A stretch of 64,000 nucleotides of DNA. It comes from Lachnospira sp. UBA3212. Its GTDB lineage: Bacteria; Bacillota; Clostridia; Lachnospirales; Lachnospiraceae. This document shows, piece by piece, positions 1 through 8,706 of the stretch. The first letter of the stretch is position 1; every line of letters begins with the position of its first letter. The stretch covers positions 82,828 through 146,827 of the forward strand of contig DEWK01000006.1 in NCBI GenBank assembly GCA_002363615.1, written 5' to 3'. The notes below the pieces were generated by a model. That model had not been told where the DNA came from. It searched no databases and saw only the letters and a program-made list of their open reading frames with translations. A program made the translations under genes and the position numbers.

Positions 1-58
1 CACTTATGGCTGCCATCATGCCTGCGGCACCACCACCAATCACAATAATATTCTTCAT
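1..58 (-). CDS. FAD-dependent oxidoreductase, 5' end only
   Basis: Only the first 19 codons are inside the window; the gene continues beyond base 1. The start codon is at 56-58 on the reverse strand. The peptide begins MKNIIVIGGGAAGMMAAIS, a Rossmann-type dinucleotide-binding loop (GxGxxG pattern as GGGAAG) that binds the ADP part of FAD. The form GGGAAGMMAA is typical of the HI0933/YhiN family of flavoproteins (often labelled aminoacetone oxidase or NAD(P)/FAD-dependent oxidoreductase). The family is inferred from this short motif alone. It lies just downstream of the terminator that ends the decarboxylase operon, so it is probably a separate transcription unit. Confidence 0.6.
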   Translation of the reverse strand, partial: MKNIIVIGGGAAGMMAAIS

Positions 59-83
59 GAAAATCCTCATTTTCTATAAAATC

Positions 84-114
84 AAAAAAGCAGAGTGTCA
101 AAAGACACTCTGCT
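84..114 (-). terminator. Rho-independent terminator of the oad operon
   Basis: An 11-base perfect stem (89-99 with 104-114) with an AAAA loop is followed, in the direction of reverse-strand transcription, by six U. It lies 46 bases after the oadA stop codon. Confidence 0.85.
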
Positions 115-160
115 AGTTTAAATCATTTTCACCTAATAGACAAGGATATTTTCTATGAAA

Positions 161-1567
161 CTAAGCTGGATATGCTCCATTTTCCTTGTCTGCCTTGGTC
201 ATATCCAGGCCTGTCTGCTGTGCTCTTCTATACTCGAAGAATTCCTTAGCAACCTGTGGGAATAAGGCATAAGAAAGAACATCCTCATCCTGCTGTTTGT
301 ATTCTTTCACAGCTTCTTCAAAGGCAGGAAGTCCTGGCTCTAAATCATCTGCTAAACGGTGGGTAATTGGCTTTTCATCACCAATACACTTCTTTTGTAC
401 TTCCTTGTTAAATGGCTTTACACAACGTCCATACTTTCCAAGTAAAAGATCCTTTGATTCGTTGGTAACCATCTTGTAACGCTCTCCTGCAAGAACATTT
501 AATACCGCCTGAGTACCTACAATCTGTGAAGATGGGGTAACAAGTGGTGGTTCTCCAAAGTCCTTACGTACTCTTGGAACCTCTTCCAATACAGCTTGAA
601 GCTTATCAGACTGACCCTGTGCAGCAAGCTGGCTAACCAGGTTAGAAAGCATACCACCAGGTACCTGATAACGAAGAGTCTTAATATTTACGCCAAGCAC
701 CTTGGTAGACATTAAGCCGCTTGCAAGACACTCCTCTCGAATTGGCTGGAAATGCTCAGCAATCTTAGCAAGAAGATTCTGATCAAGTCCTGTATCATAA
801 GCACTCCCCTTAAAAGCCTCAACCATAACTTCTGTTGCCGGCTGAGAGGTTCCAAGGGCAAATGGAGAAATTGCGGTATCAATGATATCACAACCTGCTT
901 CTACCGCCTTCATATAGGTCATAGAAGCTACACCAGAGGTATAGTGGGTATGAAGGTCAATTGGAAGTTTGGTTCCCTCCTTTAATGCACGTACAAGCTT
1001 GCTTGCCTCATTTGGAAGGAGTAGACCAGACATATCCTTGATACAGATTGAATCTGCACCCATTTCCTCAATATTCTTAGCCATATTCTTCCAATAATCC
1101 AAGGTATAAGCATCACCAAGAGTGTAAGAAAGAGCTACCTGAGCATGTCCTTTTTCCTTCTTAGCAGCCTTAACGGCTGTCTCTAGGTTACGGATATCAT
1201 TTAAACAGTCGAAAATACGAATGATATCAATACCATTGGCAATTGACTTCTGAACAAAGTATTCAACTACATCATCTGGATAAGGCTTGTAACCTAAGAT
1301 GTTCTGTCCACGGAAAAGCATCTGAAGCTTTGTATTCTTAAATCCGTCACGAAGCTTACGAAGACGATCCCATGGATCCTCCTTTAAGAATCTAAGGCAG
1401 GCATCAAATGTTGCTCCACCCCAACACTCTACTGCATGATAACCAACCTGATCCATTGTATCAATGATTGGTAACATCTGCTCTGTTGTCATACGGGTAG
1501 CAATCAAAGACTGATGTGCATCACGCAAGACAGTTTCCACAATTTTAACCGGTTTCTTATCTGCCAT
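161..1567 (-). CDS. oadA: Oxaloacetate decarboxylase alpha subunit / pyruvate carboxylase subunit B (carboxyltransferase)
   Basis: 468 residues, cytoplasmic. It transfers the carboxyl group between oxaloacetate (or pyruvate) and carrier-bound biotin. The fold is an HMGL-like TIM barrel: the metal/substrate motif RDAHQS is at residues 15-20, the catalytic lysine motif CIKDMSG near 175-181 (K177), and the metal-binding HTH at 206-208. The conserved carboxylase (PYC_OADA) domain follows to about residue 440. It has no C-terminal biotinyl domain, which full-length OadA proteins of about 590 residues carry; the carrier is the separate gene at 2787-3152. Last gene of a five-gene operon, 34 bases after oadB, with an AAAGGA ribosome binding site. 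Whether it decarboxylates oxaloacetate for the sodium pump or donates carboxyl groups to the acyl-CoA carboxyltransferase cannot be told from sequence. Confidence 0.92.
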   Translation of the reverse strand: MADKKPVKIVETVLRDAHQSLIATRMTTEQMLPIIDTMDQVGYHAVECWGGATFDACLRFLKEDPWDRLRKLRDGFKNTKLQMLFRGQNILGYKPYPDDVVEYFVQKSIANGIDIIRIFDCLNDIRNLETAVKAAKKEKGHAQVALSYTLGDAYTLDYWKNMAKNIEEMGADSICIKDMSGLLLPNEASKLVRALKEGTKLPIDLHTHYTSGVASMTYMKAVEAGCDIIDTAISPFALGTSQPATEVMVEAFKGSAYDTGLDQNLLAKIAEHFQPIREECLASGLMSTKVLGVNIKTLRYQVPGGMLSNLVSQLAAQGQSDKLQAVLEEVPRVRKDFGEPPLVTPSSQIVGTQAVLNVLAGERYKMVTNESKDLLLGKYGRCVKPFNKEVQKKCIGDEKPITHRLADDLEPGLPAFEEAVKEYKQQDEDVLSYALFPQVAKEFFEYRRAQQTGLDMTKADKENGAYPA

Positions 1568-1601
1568 ATTAATTATCCTTTCTTATCAATTCGCTAAACC
1601 A

Positions 1602-2753
1602 TTATGCTCCGATTCCAAAAATAGCCATAAATGTTCCGGCTGCAACCGCTGTTCCGATAACACCTGCTACGTTTGGTCCCATTGCGTGCATCAGAAGGAA
1701 ATTGGTTGGATCCGCCTGAGCACCTACCTTTTGAGAAACTCGAGCCGCCATTGGGACCGCTGATACACCAGCAGAACCAATTAATGGATTGATCTTTCCC
1801 TTCGTTACAACGCACATAAGTTTTCCAAGAAGGACACCTGCTGCGGTACCAAAGGCAAATGCGATTAATCCAAGTACAACAATCTTTAAGGTTGATGCAT
1901 TCAAGAAAGCTTCCGCACTTGTAGTAGCACCTACGGAAGTTCCAAGAAGGATAACTACAATATACATTAATGCATTCGATGCGGTCTCTGTTAATTGCTT
2001 GGTTACACCACATTCCTTAAAGAGATTACCTAACATAAGCATACCAACCAATGGTGCTGTAGTAGGAAGAATCATACATACGATAATGGTAACAATAATT
2101 GGGAAGAGAATCTTCTCAAGCTGTGTGACAGGACGAAGCTGTGCCATCTTGACTTTTCTTTCCTTCTCTGTGGTTAATGCCTTCATAATTGGTGGCTGAA
2201 TAATTGGTACCAAAGACATATAAGAATATGCTGCTACCGCAATTGGTCCCATTAAATCTGTCTGTCCTAACTTACCGGCTAGGAAAATTGAGGTAGGACC
2301 ATCTGCACCACCGATAATAGAAATTGCTGCTGCTGCCTTTCCATTGAATCCTAAAAGGATAGCTGCAAAATAAGCGACATAAATACCAAACTGAGCGGCG
2401 GCTCCTAAAAGGAAACTGACTGGATTTGCAATCAGTGGTCCAAAATCTGTCATAGCACCTACACCCATGAAAATAAGGGATGGTAAGATACTCCACTCAT
2501 CTAACTGATAAAAGTAGTATAATAATCCACCTACACCACCATTATCTTCAGGTCTTGCCATAATGTCCGGATAAATATTTACCAAGAGCATTCCAAATGC
2601 AATCGGAACCAAAAGCAATGGTTCAAATCCATGGCGGATTGCAAGATATAGGAATACGCAGGCAACCAGGATCATTACTACATTTCCCCAGGAAATACTA
2701 AAAAATGCAGTCTGATGAATCAGATTACTAAGGGTATTTGTAATATACTCCAT
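1602..2753 (-). CDS. oadB: Sodium-translocating decarboxylase beta subunit
   Basis: 383 residues, polytopic inner-membrane protein. In the OadB/MmdB/GcdB family it decarboxylates carboxybiotin and couples this to export of Na+. Hydrophobic segments cover most of the chain. The conserved loop MTDFGPLIANP (101-111) and the signature GGADGPTS (148-155) are present; D151 corresponds to the aspartate known to be essential for Na+ coupling in the family. The C-terminal half has the conserved MHAMGPNVAGVIGTA region. Length is slightly below the 400-430 usual for OadB, as in many clostridial members. It sits between the biotin carrier and oadA and starts after AAAGGAG. Confidence 0.93.
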   Translation of the reverse strand: MEYITNTLSNLIHQTAFFSISWGNVVMILVACVFLYLAIRHGFEPLLLVPIAFGMLLVNIYPDIMARPEDNGGVGGLLYYFYQLDEWSILPSLIFMGVGAMTDFGPLIANPVSFLLGAAAQFGIYVAYFAAILLGFNGKAAAAISIIGGADGPTSIFLAGKLGQTDLMGPIAVAAYSYMSLVPIIQPPIMKALTTEKERKVKMAQLRPVTQLEKILFPIIVTIIVCMILPTTAPLVGMLMLGNLFKECGVTKQLTETASNALMYIVVILLGTSVGATTSAEAFLNASTLKIVVLGLIAFAFGTAAGVLLGKLMCVVTKGKINPLIGSAGVSAVPMAARVSQKVGAQADPTNFLLMHAMGPNVAGVIGTAVAAGTFMAIFGIGA

Positions 2754-2786
2754 GTTACTCTCCTTTCGTCATTCTCTTTCTAATTA

Positions 2787-3152
2787 TTAGTTTAAAGAAA
2801 CAATGACTGCACCTGACTCAACCATATCACCTACTGAAACATTAACAGAAGCAACAGTACCAGCCTCAGGAGCAACAACTTCGTTTTCCATCTTCATAGC
2901 CTCAAGAACAGCTACTACATCACCCCTAGATACAGCCTGACCTGCTGAAACCTTAACAGCCAAAATTTTTCCACCTACTGGTGCAGTTACCTTTGTTGCA
3001 CCACTTGCTGTTGCAGGAGCTGCCGGAGCTGGAGCCTGAGCCTTAGGAACTGCTGCAACCGGTCTAGCTACAGGACTTGCTCCTGTAGAAGTACCCTCTT
3101 CCACTGTAACATCGTATACATTTCCATTCACTGTAATTGTGTAATTTTTCAT
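2787..3152 (-). CDS. Biotin carboxyl carrier protein (decarboxylase subunit)
   Basis: 121 residues, small acidic carrier. The C-terminal biotinyl domain (about 53-121) has the EAMKMEN motif with the biotin-accepting lysine at residue 87. The N-terminal 20 residues (MKNYTITVNGNVYDVTVEE) are the short lead-in seen in transcarboxylase 1.3S, MmdC and GcdC carriers. Between them is a flexible Ala/Pro linker (about 25-52). It shuttles CO2 from the carboxyltransferase subunits (OadA-like and/or the acyl-CoA type gene at 4038-5459) to OadB. No biotin ligase gene is in the window. Confidence 0.92.
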   Translation of the reverse strand: MKNYTITVNGNVYDVTVEEGTSTGASPVARPVAAVPKAQAPAPAAPATASGATKVTAPVGGKILAVKVSAGQAVSRGDVVAVLEAMKMENEVVAPEAGTVASVNVSVGDMVESGAVIVSLN

Positions 3153-3167
3153 ATTAATTTACCTTCC

Positions 3168-4025
3168 TTATCTTCTCTTCTTAATAGAACGAACCACAAA
3201 ACCATCTGTGCTTGTTCCCTGACTAGCAGCAATTGCAGCAGCAATTACAGCAATTAACTGGGTATCATCTATAACATCCTCGGTTGTACTAGCATTCACA
3301 CCAGGGATTACCGGAACAGGTTTTTCTTCCTCTTCCTTCTTCTTACCAAAGACATTGACATATTTAATCAGGCTGATTAAGAATGCCATTAGGATTAACA
3401 TAAGGAATACGACCAAAATACCTGTAATTGTATTTAATCCTGCTTCCTTTAATTTATTTGCTAAATTCTCAGATGCATCCTTACTTTCTGCCTTGTTTGA
3501 GCTAACTGTTTCTAACAATGACATATCAGCCTTTGCATCCGCATCTTCTTTTTCTGAAAGTCCTTCTACATAAATCTCAGTTAATCCATAATTACTATTG
3601 ACCATATCATAATAGAAATTCATTACTATTTTTCCATAGCCTTTTTCATACTTAACAATCTGAGAAACATAGAAGTTCGTTCCATTATCATCTTCTACAA
3701 TATCAGAAGAAGTAACTTCTTTATAATCGCCAAACTGATCTTTTAAATCGTTTAACTCTTTCATCAGGTTAACCTGCTGGCCAGTCATATTAGCCAAATA
3801 ATAATCCTGTTCCGCATCTGAAAGAGTATAGGTCTCGCTGACAAGCGACTGACAATAATTAAGTACCATTGTCTTACTATCAGCTTGAGCGGTAGTTTCT
3901 TCTTCACCTTCCATCACCGCATCTTCAGCAGCATAAACCAGATTACTTCCTGTGGCCACCCCTGAAAATGGTGTGAATAACATCGCAGAAGCCATGAGAG
4001 CCAGCAATAATTTCTTACTTCTCAT
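3168..4025 (-). CDS. OadG-like decarboxylase gamma subunit with an extracytoplasmic domain
   Basis: 285 residues. A signal peptide-like N-terminus (1-32, with MRSKKLLLALMAS) is followed by an exported domain of about 165 residues, one transmembrane helix (about 200-221), then a highly charged cytoplasmic segment with EEEEKPVPVIPG and a C-terminal tail. The helix plus charged/Pro tail is the OadG/MmdD architecture; classical OadG proteins are only about 80-120 residues, so the exported part is extra and its role is not known to me. Position between carrier and carboxyltransferase genes supports a structural role in assembling the membrane complex. Confidence 0.75.
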   Translation of the reverse strand: MRSKKLLLALMASAMLFTPFSGVATGSNLVYAAEDAVMEGEEETTAQADSKTMVLNYCQSLVSETYTLSDAEQDYYLANMTGQQVNLMKELNDLKDQFGDYKEVTSSDIVEDDNGTNFYVSQIVKYEKGYGKIVMNFYYDMVNSNYGLTEIYVEGLSEKEDADAKADMSLLETVSSNKAESKDASENLANKLKEAGLNTITGILVVFLMLILMAFLISLIKYVNVFGKKKEEEEKPVPVIPGVNASTTEDVIDDTQLIAVIAAAIAASQGTSTDGFVVRSIKKRR

Positions 4026-4037
4026 TCTTGCTCCTTT

Positions 4038-5459
4038 CTATCGTGTTGTATGTTTCTTATCCTGTGCATATTCAAGCTTTGAATCTAACATCTCAACAGC
4101 AGCAATCAAATATTTTCTTGTATCAGCCGGTTCGATGACTGTATCCACATATCCTCTAGCTGCTGCCTCAGCCACATTATTCTGTAATGCCTCAAAGCTT
4201 GCAGCAATTTCAGCCTGGTTATCATCCTTCGCTACCACAGATGCAGCAAGTTTCGATTCAAGCACACCAATCTTTGCGTTCTTCCAAGCATATACTAAAT
4301 CTGCACCAGTACCCTTCGAGTTCATGCTTACATAGGCAGAACCATAAGCCTCTCCTGTAATTACATTAATCTTAGGAGCAGTAGTATTAGCAAATGCAGC
4401 GGTAAGCTTTGCTACATTCTTTGCAAGGGTCTTCTCATAACACTTGCATGCAGAAAATCCATTTACATTGGTAAAAGTTACAATTGGAATTGAGAATGCA
4501 TCACAGAAAGATACGAAATCAGCTGCTTTTAAAGCACCTTTTCCCGAAAGCTTTCCGTCGAATTCTTCTACCACCTGATATTCCTCGTCATATTTCTTAG
4601 AAGTATTGCCAACAATACCAACGGTCTTTCCGTTTAAACGAATAAACCCAATGGTCATATCCTTGGCAAAATCCTTCTTTAACTCAAAGAAATCACCATC
4701 GTCTGCAATCTGACTTGCAAGAACGGCTGAATCTGACTCATAGCCAAAAACTGTTACAGCACGATTTAAGTCATCAGCGGTTGCAACTTCCTTATCATCG
4801 ATTTCAAAGTTTGCTGGAAGGAGGTCCACAAGATTACGAATACCTGCAAGAACCTCAGTTTCTGTTCCTGTAAAATCTACATTACCTGTTTCAGTGGACT
4901 GATACTTAGCAGATGCAGTATCACACTTCTCTTCATAGTTGTTAGGAAGCGCATTTGGAGAATTAACAAATAATTTTGCGTCCTCTGCCATAAATGTAAA
5001 ATCTGATAATGCTGCAAGAGTAGAAAGACCACCTCCACACTGTCCAAAAATTGCTGCGATTGAAGCAACCACTCCTGAATTCATGGCCTGCTCTTTGTAG
5101 ATTTCTCCGAATGCATTCAAGGCATCCGTTGATTCTTCCACACGGATTCCGGAACAATCGATCAAAGCCACAACAGGAGCGCCCATCTTTCTTGCCATCT
5201 GGTACATGCGGACAATCTTCTTCGCATGCATCTCACCAATGGAACCACCTAATACAGATGAATCCTGGCTATAAACATAAACCAGATTACCATCGATGAC
5301 ACCATAACCTGTGATTACTCCATCTGCCGGAGTATCCTTCTTGTTAAGATTAAAGTCGGTGCTTCTAGCTGTAACACCGGCACCAATCTCAACAAAACTG
5401 TTCTCATCAAGAAGCGCTTCGATTCGCTGTCTTGCTGACAATTTGGCTGTAGTACTCAT
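4038..5459 (-). CDS. Acyl-CoA carboxyltransferase (methylmalonyl-CoA decarboxylase alpha / propionyl-CoA carboxylase beta type)
   Basis: 473 residues, cytoplasmic crotonase-fold carboxyltransferase. The N-terminal half holds GQCGGGLSTLAALSDF-type acyl-CoA/oxyanion-hole glycines and the C-terminal half a second domain with NVNGFSACKCYEK and GEAYGSAYVSMNSKG. Relatives transfer CO2 between biotin and methylmalonyl-CoA, malonyl-CoA, glutaconyl-CoA or propionyl-CoA; the true substrate cannot be told here. It is shorter than MmdA (about 510). First gene of the decarboxylase operon, 31 bases from the promoter-proximal leader end, with a GGAGG site 10 bases before the ATG. Having this gene together with an OadA-like subunit resembles the 12S plus 5S pair of transcarboxylase. 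Confidence 0.85.
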   Translation of the reverse strand: MSTTAKLSARQRIEALLDENSFVEIGAGVTARSTDFNLNKKDTPADGVITGYGVIDGNLVYVYSQDSSVLGGSIGEMHAKKIVRMYQMARKMGAPVVALIDCSGIRVEESTDALNAFGEIYKEQAMNSGVVASIAAIFGQCGGGLSTLAALSDFTFMAEDAKLFVNSPNALPNNYEEKCDTASAKYQSTETGNVDFTGTETEVLAGIRNLVDLLPANFEIDDKEVATADDLNRAVTVFGYESDSAVLASQIADDGDFFELKKDFAKDMTIGFIRLNGKTVGIVGNTSKKYDEEYQVVEEFDGKLSGKGALKAADFVSFCDAFSIPIVTFTNVNGFSACKCYEKTLAKNVAKLTAAFANTTAPKINVITGEAYGSAYVSMNSKGTGADLVYAWKNAKIGVLESKLAASVVAKDDNQAEIAASFEALQNNVAEAAARGYVDTVIEPADTRKYLIAAVEMLDSKLEYAQDKKHTTR

Positions 5460-5527
5460 AAATTGAAAACCTCCATTATTAGAATTGTGTATCGATTAAG
5501 GTTTTAGCCAAAATCGCATACGTCATT

Positions 5528-5556
5528 ATTCTATTACGAAAGCATAAAAAATACAA
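5528..5556 (-). promoter_or_regulatory. Promoter of the decarboxylase operon
   Basis: Reverse strand: TTGTAT (-35), 17-base spacer, TAGAAT (-10). The predicted start of transcription leaves a leader of about 60 bases before the ATG at 5459. No riboswitch-like structure is obvious in it. Confidence 0.6.
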
Positions 5557-5614
5557 GACTTTTCCTCTTGAAATCCTTGTGAATTCTTGAAGCTTCCCAC
5601 TTAAAAACAAGCTA

Positions 5615-5646
5615 AAAAAATCCTCACCAAAGGGTAAGGATTTTTT
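5615..5646 (-). terminator. Terminator after the LtaS-scp operon
   Basis: A 14-base stem (5615-5628 with 5633-5646, one G-U pair when read on the reverse strand) ends in U-rich sequence on both sides. It overlaps the stop codon of the membrane-protein gene at 5645 and separates that operon from the oad promoter. Confidence 0.8.
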
Positions 5647-6421
5647 AGGATTGTTCTAAAAATGATCGATTTTTTGTTTTTTTATAAGAATTTAAAATCA
5701 AAATCAAATTCTTATAAATAAAAATTACCGCAAAAAGATTAATCACCGGAAAACAAAGTAATACCAACTGAGTTACCATATCTTTTTCCATAATAATTGG
5801 GGTAGCCCGATTGGTACGGATAATCGTTAAGACAATTAAAAATACTAAGATCAAAACCCCAAGGCCAAAGAATAAGCGTACCGACTGGGAGTAAAGAATT
5901 TCCTTGCTATCCTCCGACAATAATCCTTGGGTCATAAAGTAGGAGATTTTTTTTATCACTCCCAAAACACCATAGGATATTCCTTGGGTAAAGGGATTTT
6001 TAAAATCCGGAAAAAGTAGTCCCAAAAGATAAAACAAAAGTCCGAATTCACTGATTACAATTGAAACAAAGGTATAAAGACAAGTTCTCCTTGCAATTAC
6101 CACGTCTAAAACCACTTCATCCATTTGCTTTCTTCCCGGGGTGTAAGGATGTAATAAAACAAGTGTCAAACTATATAAGACAAGCAGGGCAAGCAAAGCA
6201 AACGATACAAAGGTTACAAGGGCTGGGGCATACTCTTTTTGGGCAAGAAGACATAACCCCCGTAAGAATCCGGAATAAACACCGGCGATAATTTGTGGCA
6301 AACATCCGATCACCGCAATCATCCAAAGGGGATTTTGAAACCTTACATACTTTAAGTAGTGTAAAAGACAAAGAAGCAGGCAGAAAATCCCGGTACATAT
6401 GGTTACACCATTAGGGGTCAT
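5645..6421 (-). CDS. Polytopic membrane protein of unknown function
   Basis: 258 residues with about six predicted membrane helices and short polar loops; I do not recognise the family. A C-terminal basic tail (NSYKKTKNRS) suggests a cytoplasmic end. The start overlaps the scpB stop by four bases (ATGA) and has GGAGG nearby, so it is translationally coupled to scpB and is the last gene of the operon. Its place next to scpAB is seen in sequence; a chromosome-segregation role would be guesswork. Confidence 0.75.
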   Translation of the reverse strand: MTPNGVTICTGIFCLLLCLLHYLKYVRFQNPLWMIAVIGCLPQIIAGVYSGFLRGLCLLAQKEYAPALVTFVSFALLALLVLYSLTLVLLHPYTPGRKQMDEVVLDVVIARRTCLYTFVSIVISEFGLLFYLLGLLFPDFKNPFTQGISYGVLGVIKKISYFMTQGLLSEDSKEILYSQSVRLFFGLGVLILVFLIVLTIIRTNRATPIIMEKDMVTQLVLLCFPVINLFAVIFIYKNLILILNSYKKTKNRSFLEQS

Positions 6422-7038
6422 ACTTCTTCCTCCTTAGGACTAGGTTCTTTGCCTTCTTGAGTCTCCTCTGGATAAGCCTTATTCACCTCGGTCATTACCT
6501 CTTTTTTTATTTCTTCCTCTTGTTTTTCATCAAGCACCGGTAATTCCTGGTAGGAAGAAAGGCCAAATCTTCTTAAAAACTCCTCGGTGGTAGCAAATAA
6601 GATTGGGCGACCCGGTCCTTCTAAACGACCATCTTCCCGAACCAATTCATACTCTACCAACTTATTTACTGCATGATCACTTTTTACTCCACGAATTTTT
6701 TCGATTTCTGCCTTAGTGATTGGCTGACGATAGGCAATAATAGAAAGGGTTTCAAGTAAAACCGGGGTCATTACCTGTCTTTTTGGTTGACTGGCCACCC
6801 GAATCAATGCATCATAGTATTCCGGCTTTGTGCACAACTGATAGGACTGATCTAAGGTTATAAGTTTTAATCCCCGATCCTCCTGTTCATAACGAAGAGC
6901 AAGCGCCTCTAGCACTTCCTCGGTTTCCTGGGTGCTAGCTTCAATTCCCTTGGCAATTTTATCAAGTTCCACGCTATCCCCCATTGTAAATAAGATTGCT
7001 TCACAAGCCGCTATCTTTTCTTCTATCTTTTCTATCAT
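6418..7038 (-). CDS. scpB: Segregation and condensation protein B
   Basis: 206 residues. ScpB is the winged-helix partner of the kleisin ScpA in the SMC condensin complex that compacts and segregates the chromosome. The two winged-helix modules cover about residues 5-165; the family core is visible as ETLSIIAYRQPITKAEIEKI and the conserved GRPILFATTEEFLRRFGL near 140-160. The C-terminal 40 residues are charged and low-complexity, typical of the family. Start codon overlaps the scpA stop (ATGA), with GGAGG upstream; overlap implies coupled translation and fixed stoichiometry. Confidence 0.93.
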   Translation of the reverse strand: MIEKIEEKIAACEAILFTMGDSVELDKIAKGIEASTQETEEVLEALALRYEQEDRGLKLITLDQSYQLCTKPEYYDALIRVASQPKRQVMTPVLLETLSIIAYRQPITKAEIEKIRGVKSDHAVNKLVEYELVREDGRLEGPGRPILFATTEEFLRRFGLSSYQELPVLDEKQEEEIKKEVMTEVNKAYPEETQEGKEPSPKEEEV

Positions 7039-7805
7039 ACTTCCTCCACAGGTAAAATCATAATCTCATCAAAGATATTCTTCTGTTCAATTTTGATTTG
7101 CCCCACCTTCATTAATTCTAATACCGCAAGAAATGTTACAATAACATCTAACTTACTTGTTTGTTCTTCCAATAATTCCTTAAAAGAAAAGCGATTCTTA
7201 TCTCCACTTTTTCTTTTTCCCCTAGTGTACTTTCGAACGTACTTCATCTTATCCGGAAGAGAAATAGGTTCTTTTTTTATCTCACCAAATCCTGCTCTTA
7301 CAGGGTCTAGTTTATCTTCCATTCTGGCTAGTACCGACCGCATGGTTTCCTTCAATGCCTCTAGGTCCACCTGTTCTAAAAGTTTGTCCAGATCCACCGG
7401 CGGCTGATATTTCTCCACTTCCGGAGGAATTGCCGGTTTGTGATACATCGATTTTCCGGCATACTTTTGCCGCTCTTTTAATTTTAAAGACATTAACTTA
7501 TAGGTCTTATACTCTAAGAGCTGTTTTACCAATTCTGCTCTTGGATCAATTTCCTCGCCCTCTTCATTTACCACCTTAGGTAAAAGCATCTTGGTTTTAA
7601 TATCAATCAAACTCGCAGCCATAACTAAGAAATCACTGACCAGGTCCAAATCTTCCTGATTCATGGCATTTACATATTCCAGATACTGGTCGGTAATTTC
7701 TACAATTGGAATATCATATATATCCACCTTATTTTTTTCAATCAAATGTAAAAGAAGGTCCAAGGGGCCTTCAAATACTTGTAGTTTCACATTTAACGTG
7801 TTCAT
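7035..7805 (-). CDS. scpA: Segregation and condensation protein A (kleisin)
   Basis: 256 residues with the start chosen here. ScpA bridges the SMC heads. The N-terminal signature LQVFEGPLDLLLHLIEKNKVDIYDIP is complete in the protein (residues 7-32; only described here by its core FEGPLDLLLHL) and the C-terminal winged helix includes FLAVLELMKVGQIKIEQ. An in-frame ATG seven codons upstream (7826) lies inside the previous gene; the ATG at 7805 has AGGA eight bases upstream and gives the usual kleisin N-terminus, so I prefer it. Operon with scpB and the phosphoesterase gene upstream, whose stop is at 7816. Confidence 0.92.
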   Translation of the reverse strand: MNTLNVKLQVFEGPLDLLLHLIEKNKVDIYDIPIVEITDQYLEYVNAMNQEDLDLVSDFLVMAASLIDIKTKMLLPKVVNEEGEEIDPRAELVKQLLEYKTYKLMSLKLKERQKYAGKSMYHKPAIPPEVEKYQPPVDLDKLLEQVDLEALKETMRSVLARMEDKLDPVRAGFGEIKKEPISLPDKMKYVRKYTRGKRKSGDKNRFSFKELLEEQTSKLDVIVTFLAVLELMKVGQIKIEQKNIFDEIMILPVEEV

Positions 7806-7815
7806 GTTTTCATTC

Positions 7816-8706
7816 CTAATTATCATTTTCAGGAAGGAGGTCTAAAACTAAAAGTTCCGGTTGATTTAAAAACCGTACATTAACCGTGTGAGAACCCAGT
7901 CCCGCACTTAGAATCATGGTGGCATCCCCTTCCTGAAAGATTCCACGATCGTATTTTTCAAATAATTTTCCTTGAGTAGAAATCAGGCCACCAATTCCCG
8001 GAAGGCGCACGATTCCACCATGATGGTGACCAGAGATTACAAGCTTAGCCCCCGCTTTTTCATAAACCGAAAAAAACCTTGGATGATGAGCCAAAAGCAC
8101 TGGTAATAATCCTTCTTCCGGCTCGCCAATCCGCTCTTTCACCTTAAGAAGGTCCGGTTGTCCCTTAAAAGACCGGTAATAATAGGTCATGGGAAGATCT
8201 AATCCACTAAGAGAAATTCCGATTTTATAAAATGAAATCATACGATTATTCATTAACACCAGGCCCTTTCCCTTGACCTTTTTCCTGCGTAATTCCTTTA
8301 GAAAATCAAAGTATTCCTGATTGTAGAGTTCCTGATTTTCTCTAGCTCTTCGCTCATGATTTCCATATTCGTAAAAAACCGGATAGTCCACACAAAGTCT
8401 TTTTAAAAGGTTCTTGGCGTTTTGACATTTTACCTGTCCATCCTTTGCGGTAATTAAATCTCCTGCAATCCAGATTGCTCTAACCTTAGCCTCTTTTATG
8501 GCCGCAAGTAACCTGGCATTATCAGGGCCATAAGAGGCATCATGTAAATCTGCAAGAACAGCAACACGATAGGGCTTTTTAATCCTTTGATCTCTATATC
8601 GGTATGAGGTTACCTTAAATTTTTTTACCTCATAGACTACTCGCCCAAGTACCGTTAGAATTACCACCACAAGCAGCCATAGAATTACCTTTGCACAAGT
8701 GATCAT
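7816..8706 (-). CDS. Membrane-anchored metallophosphoesterase (YkuE/YaeI-like)
   Basis: 296 residues. One N-terminal membrane helix (about 4-26) is followed by a calcineurin-like phosphoesterase domain with all metal-ligand motifs in order: ADLHD (D53, H55), GDL (D83), GNHE (N116, H117), a histidine in LLAHHPR and the final GHHHGG. The form is closest to the YkuE/YaeI group, members of which act on lipid or nucleotide phosphoesters; the substrate is not inferable. Start codon overlaps the stop of the LtaS-like gene (ATGA) and has AAAGGAG, so the two are coupled. Confidence 0.85.
   Translation of the reverse strand: MITCAKVILWLLVVVILTVLGRVVYEVKKFKVTSYRYRDQRIKKPYRVAVLADLHDASYGPDNARLLAAIKEAKVRAIWIAGDLITAKDGQVKCQNAKNLLKRLCVDYPVFYEYGNHERRARENQELYNQEYFDFLKELRRKKVKGKGLVLMNNRMISFYKIGISLSGLDLPMTYYYRSFKGQPDLLKVKERIGEPEEGLLPVLLAHHPRFFSVYEKAGAKLVISGHHHGGIVRLPGIGGLISTQGKLFEKYDRGIFQEGDATMILSAGLGSHTVNVRFLNQPELLVLDLLPENDN

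Noticed and set aside
1594..2013. Open frame of 139 codons inside oadB with many Cys and Trp
   Set aside because: It is a shadow of oadB in another frame: odd composition, no ribosome binding site, and it is fully inside a well-supported gene.
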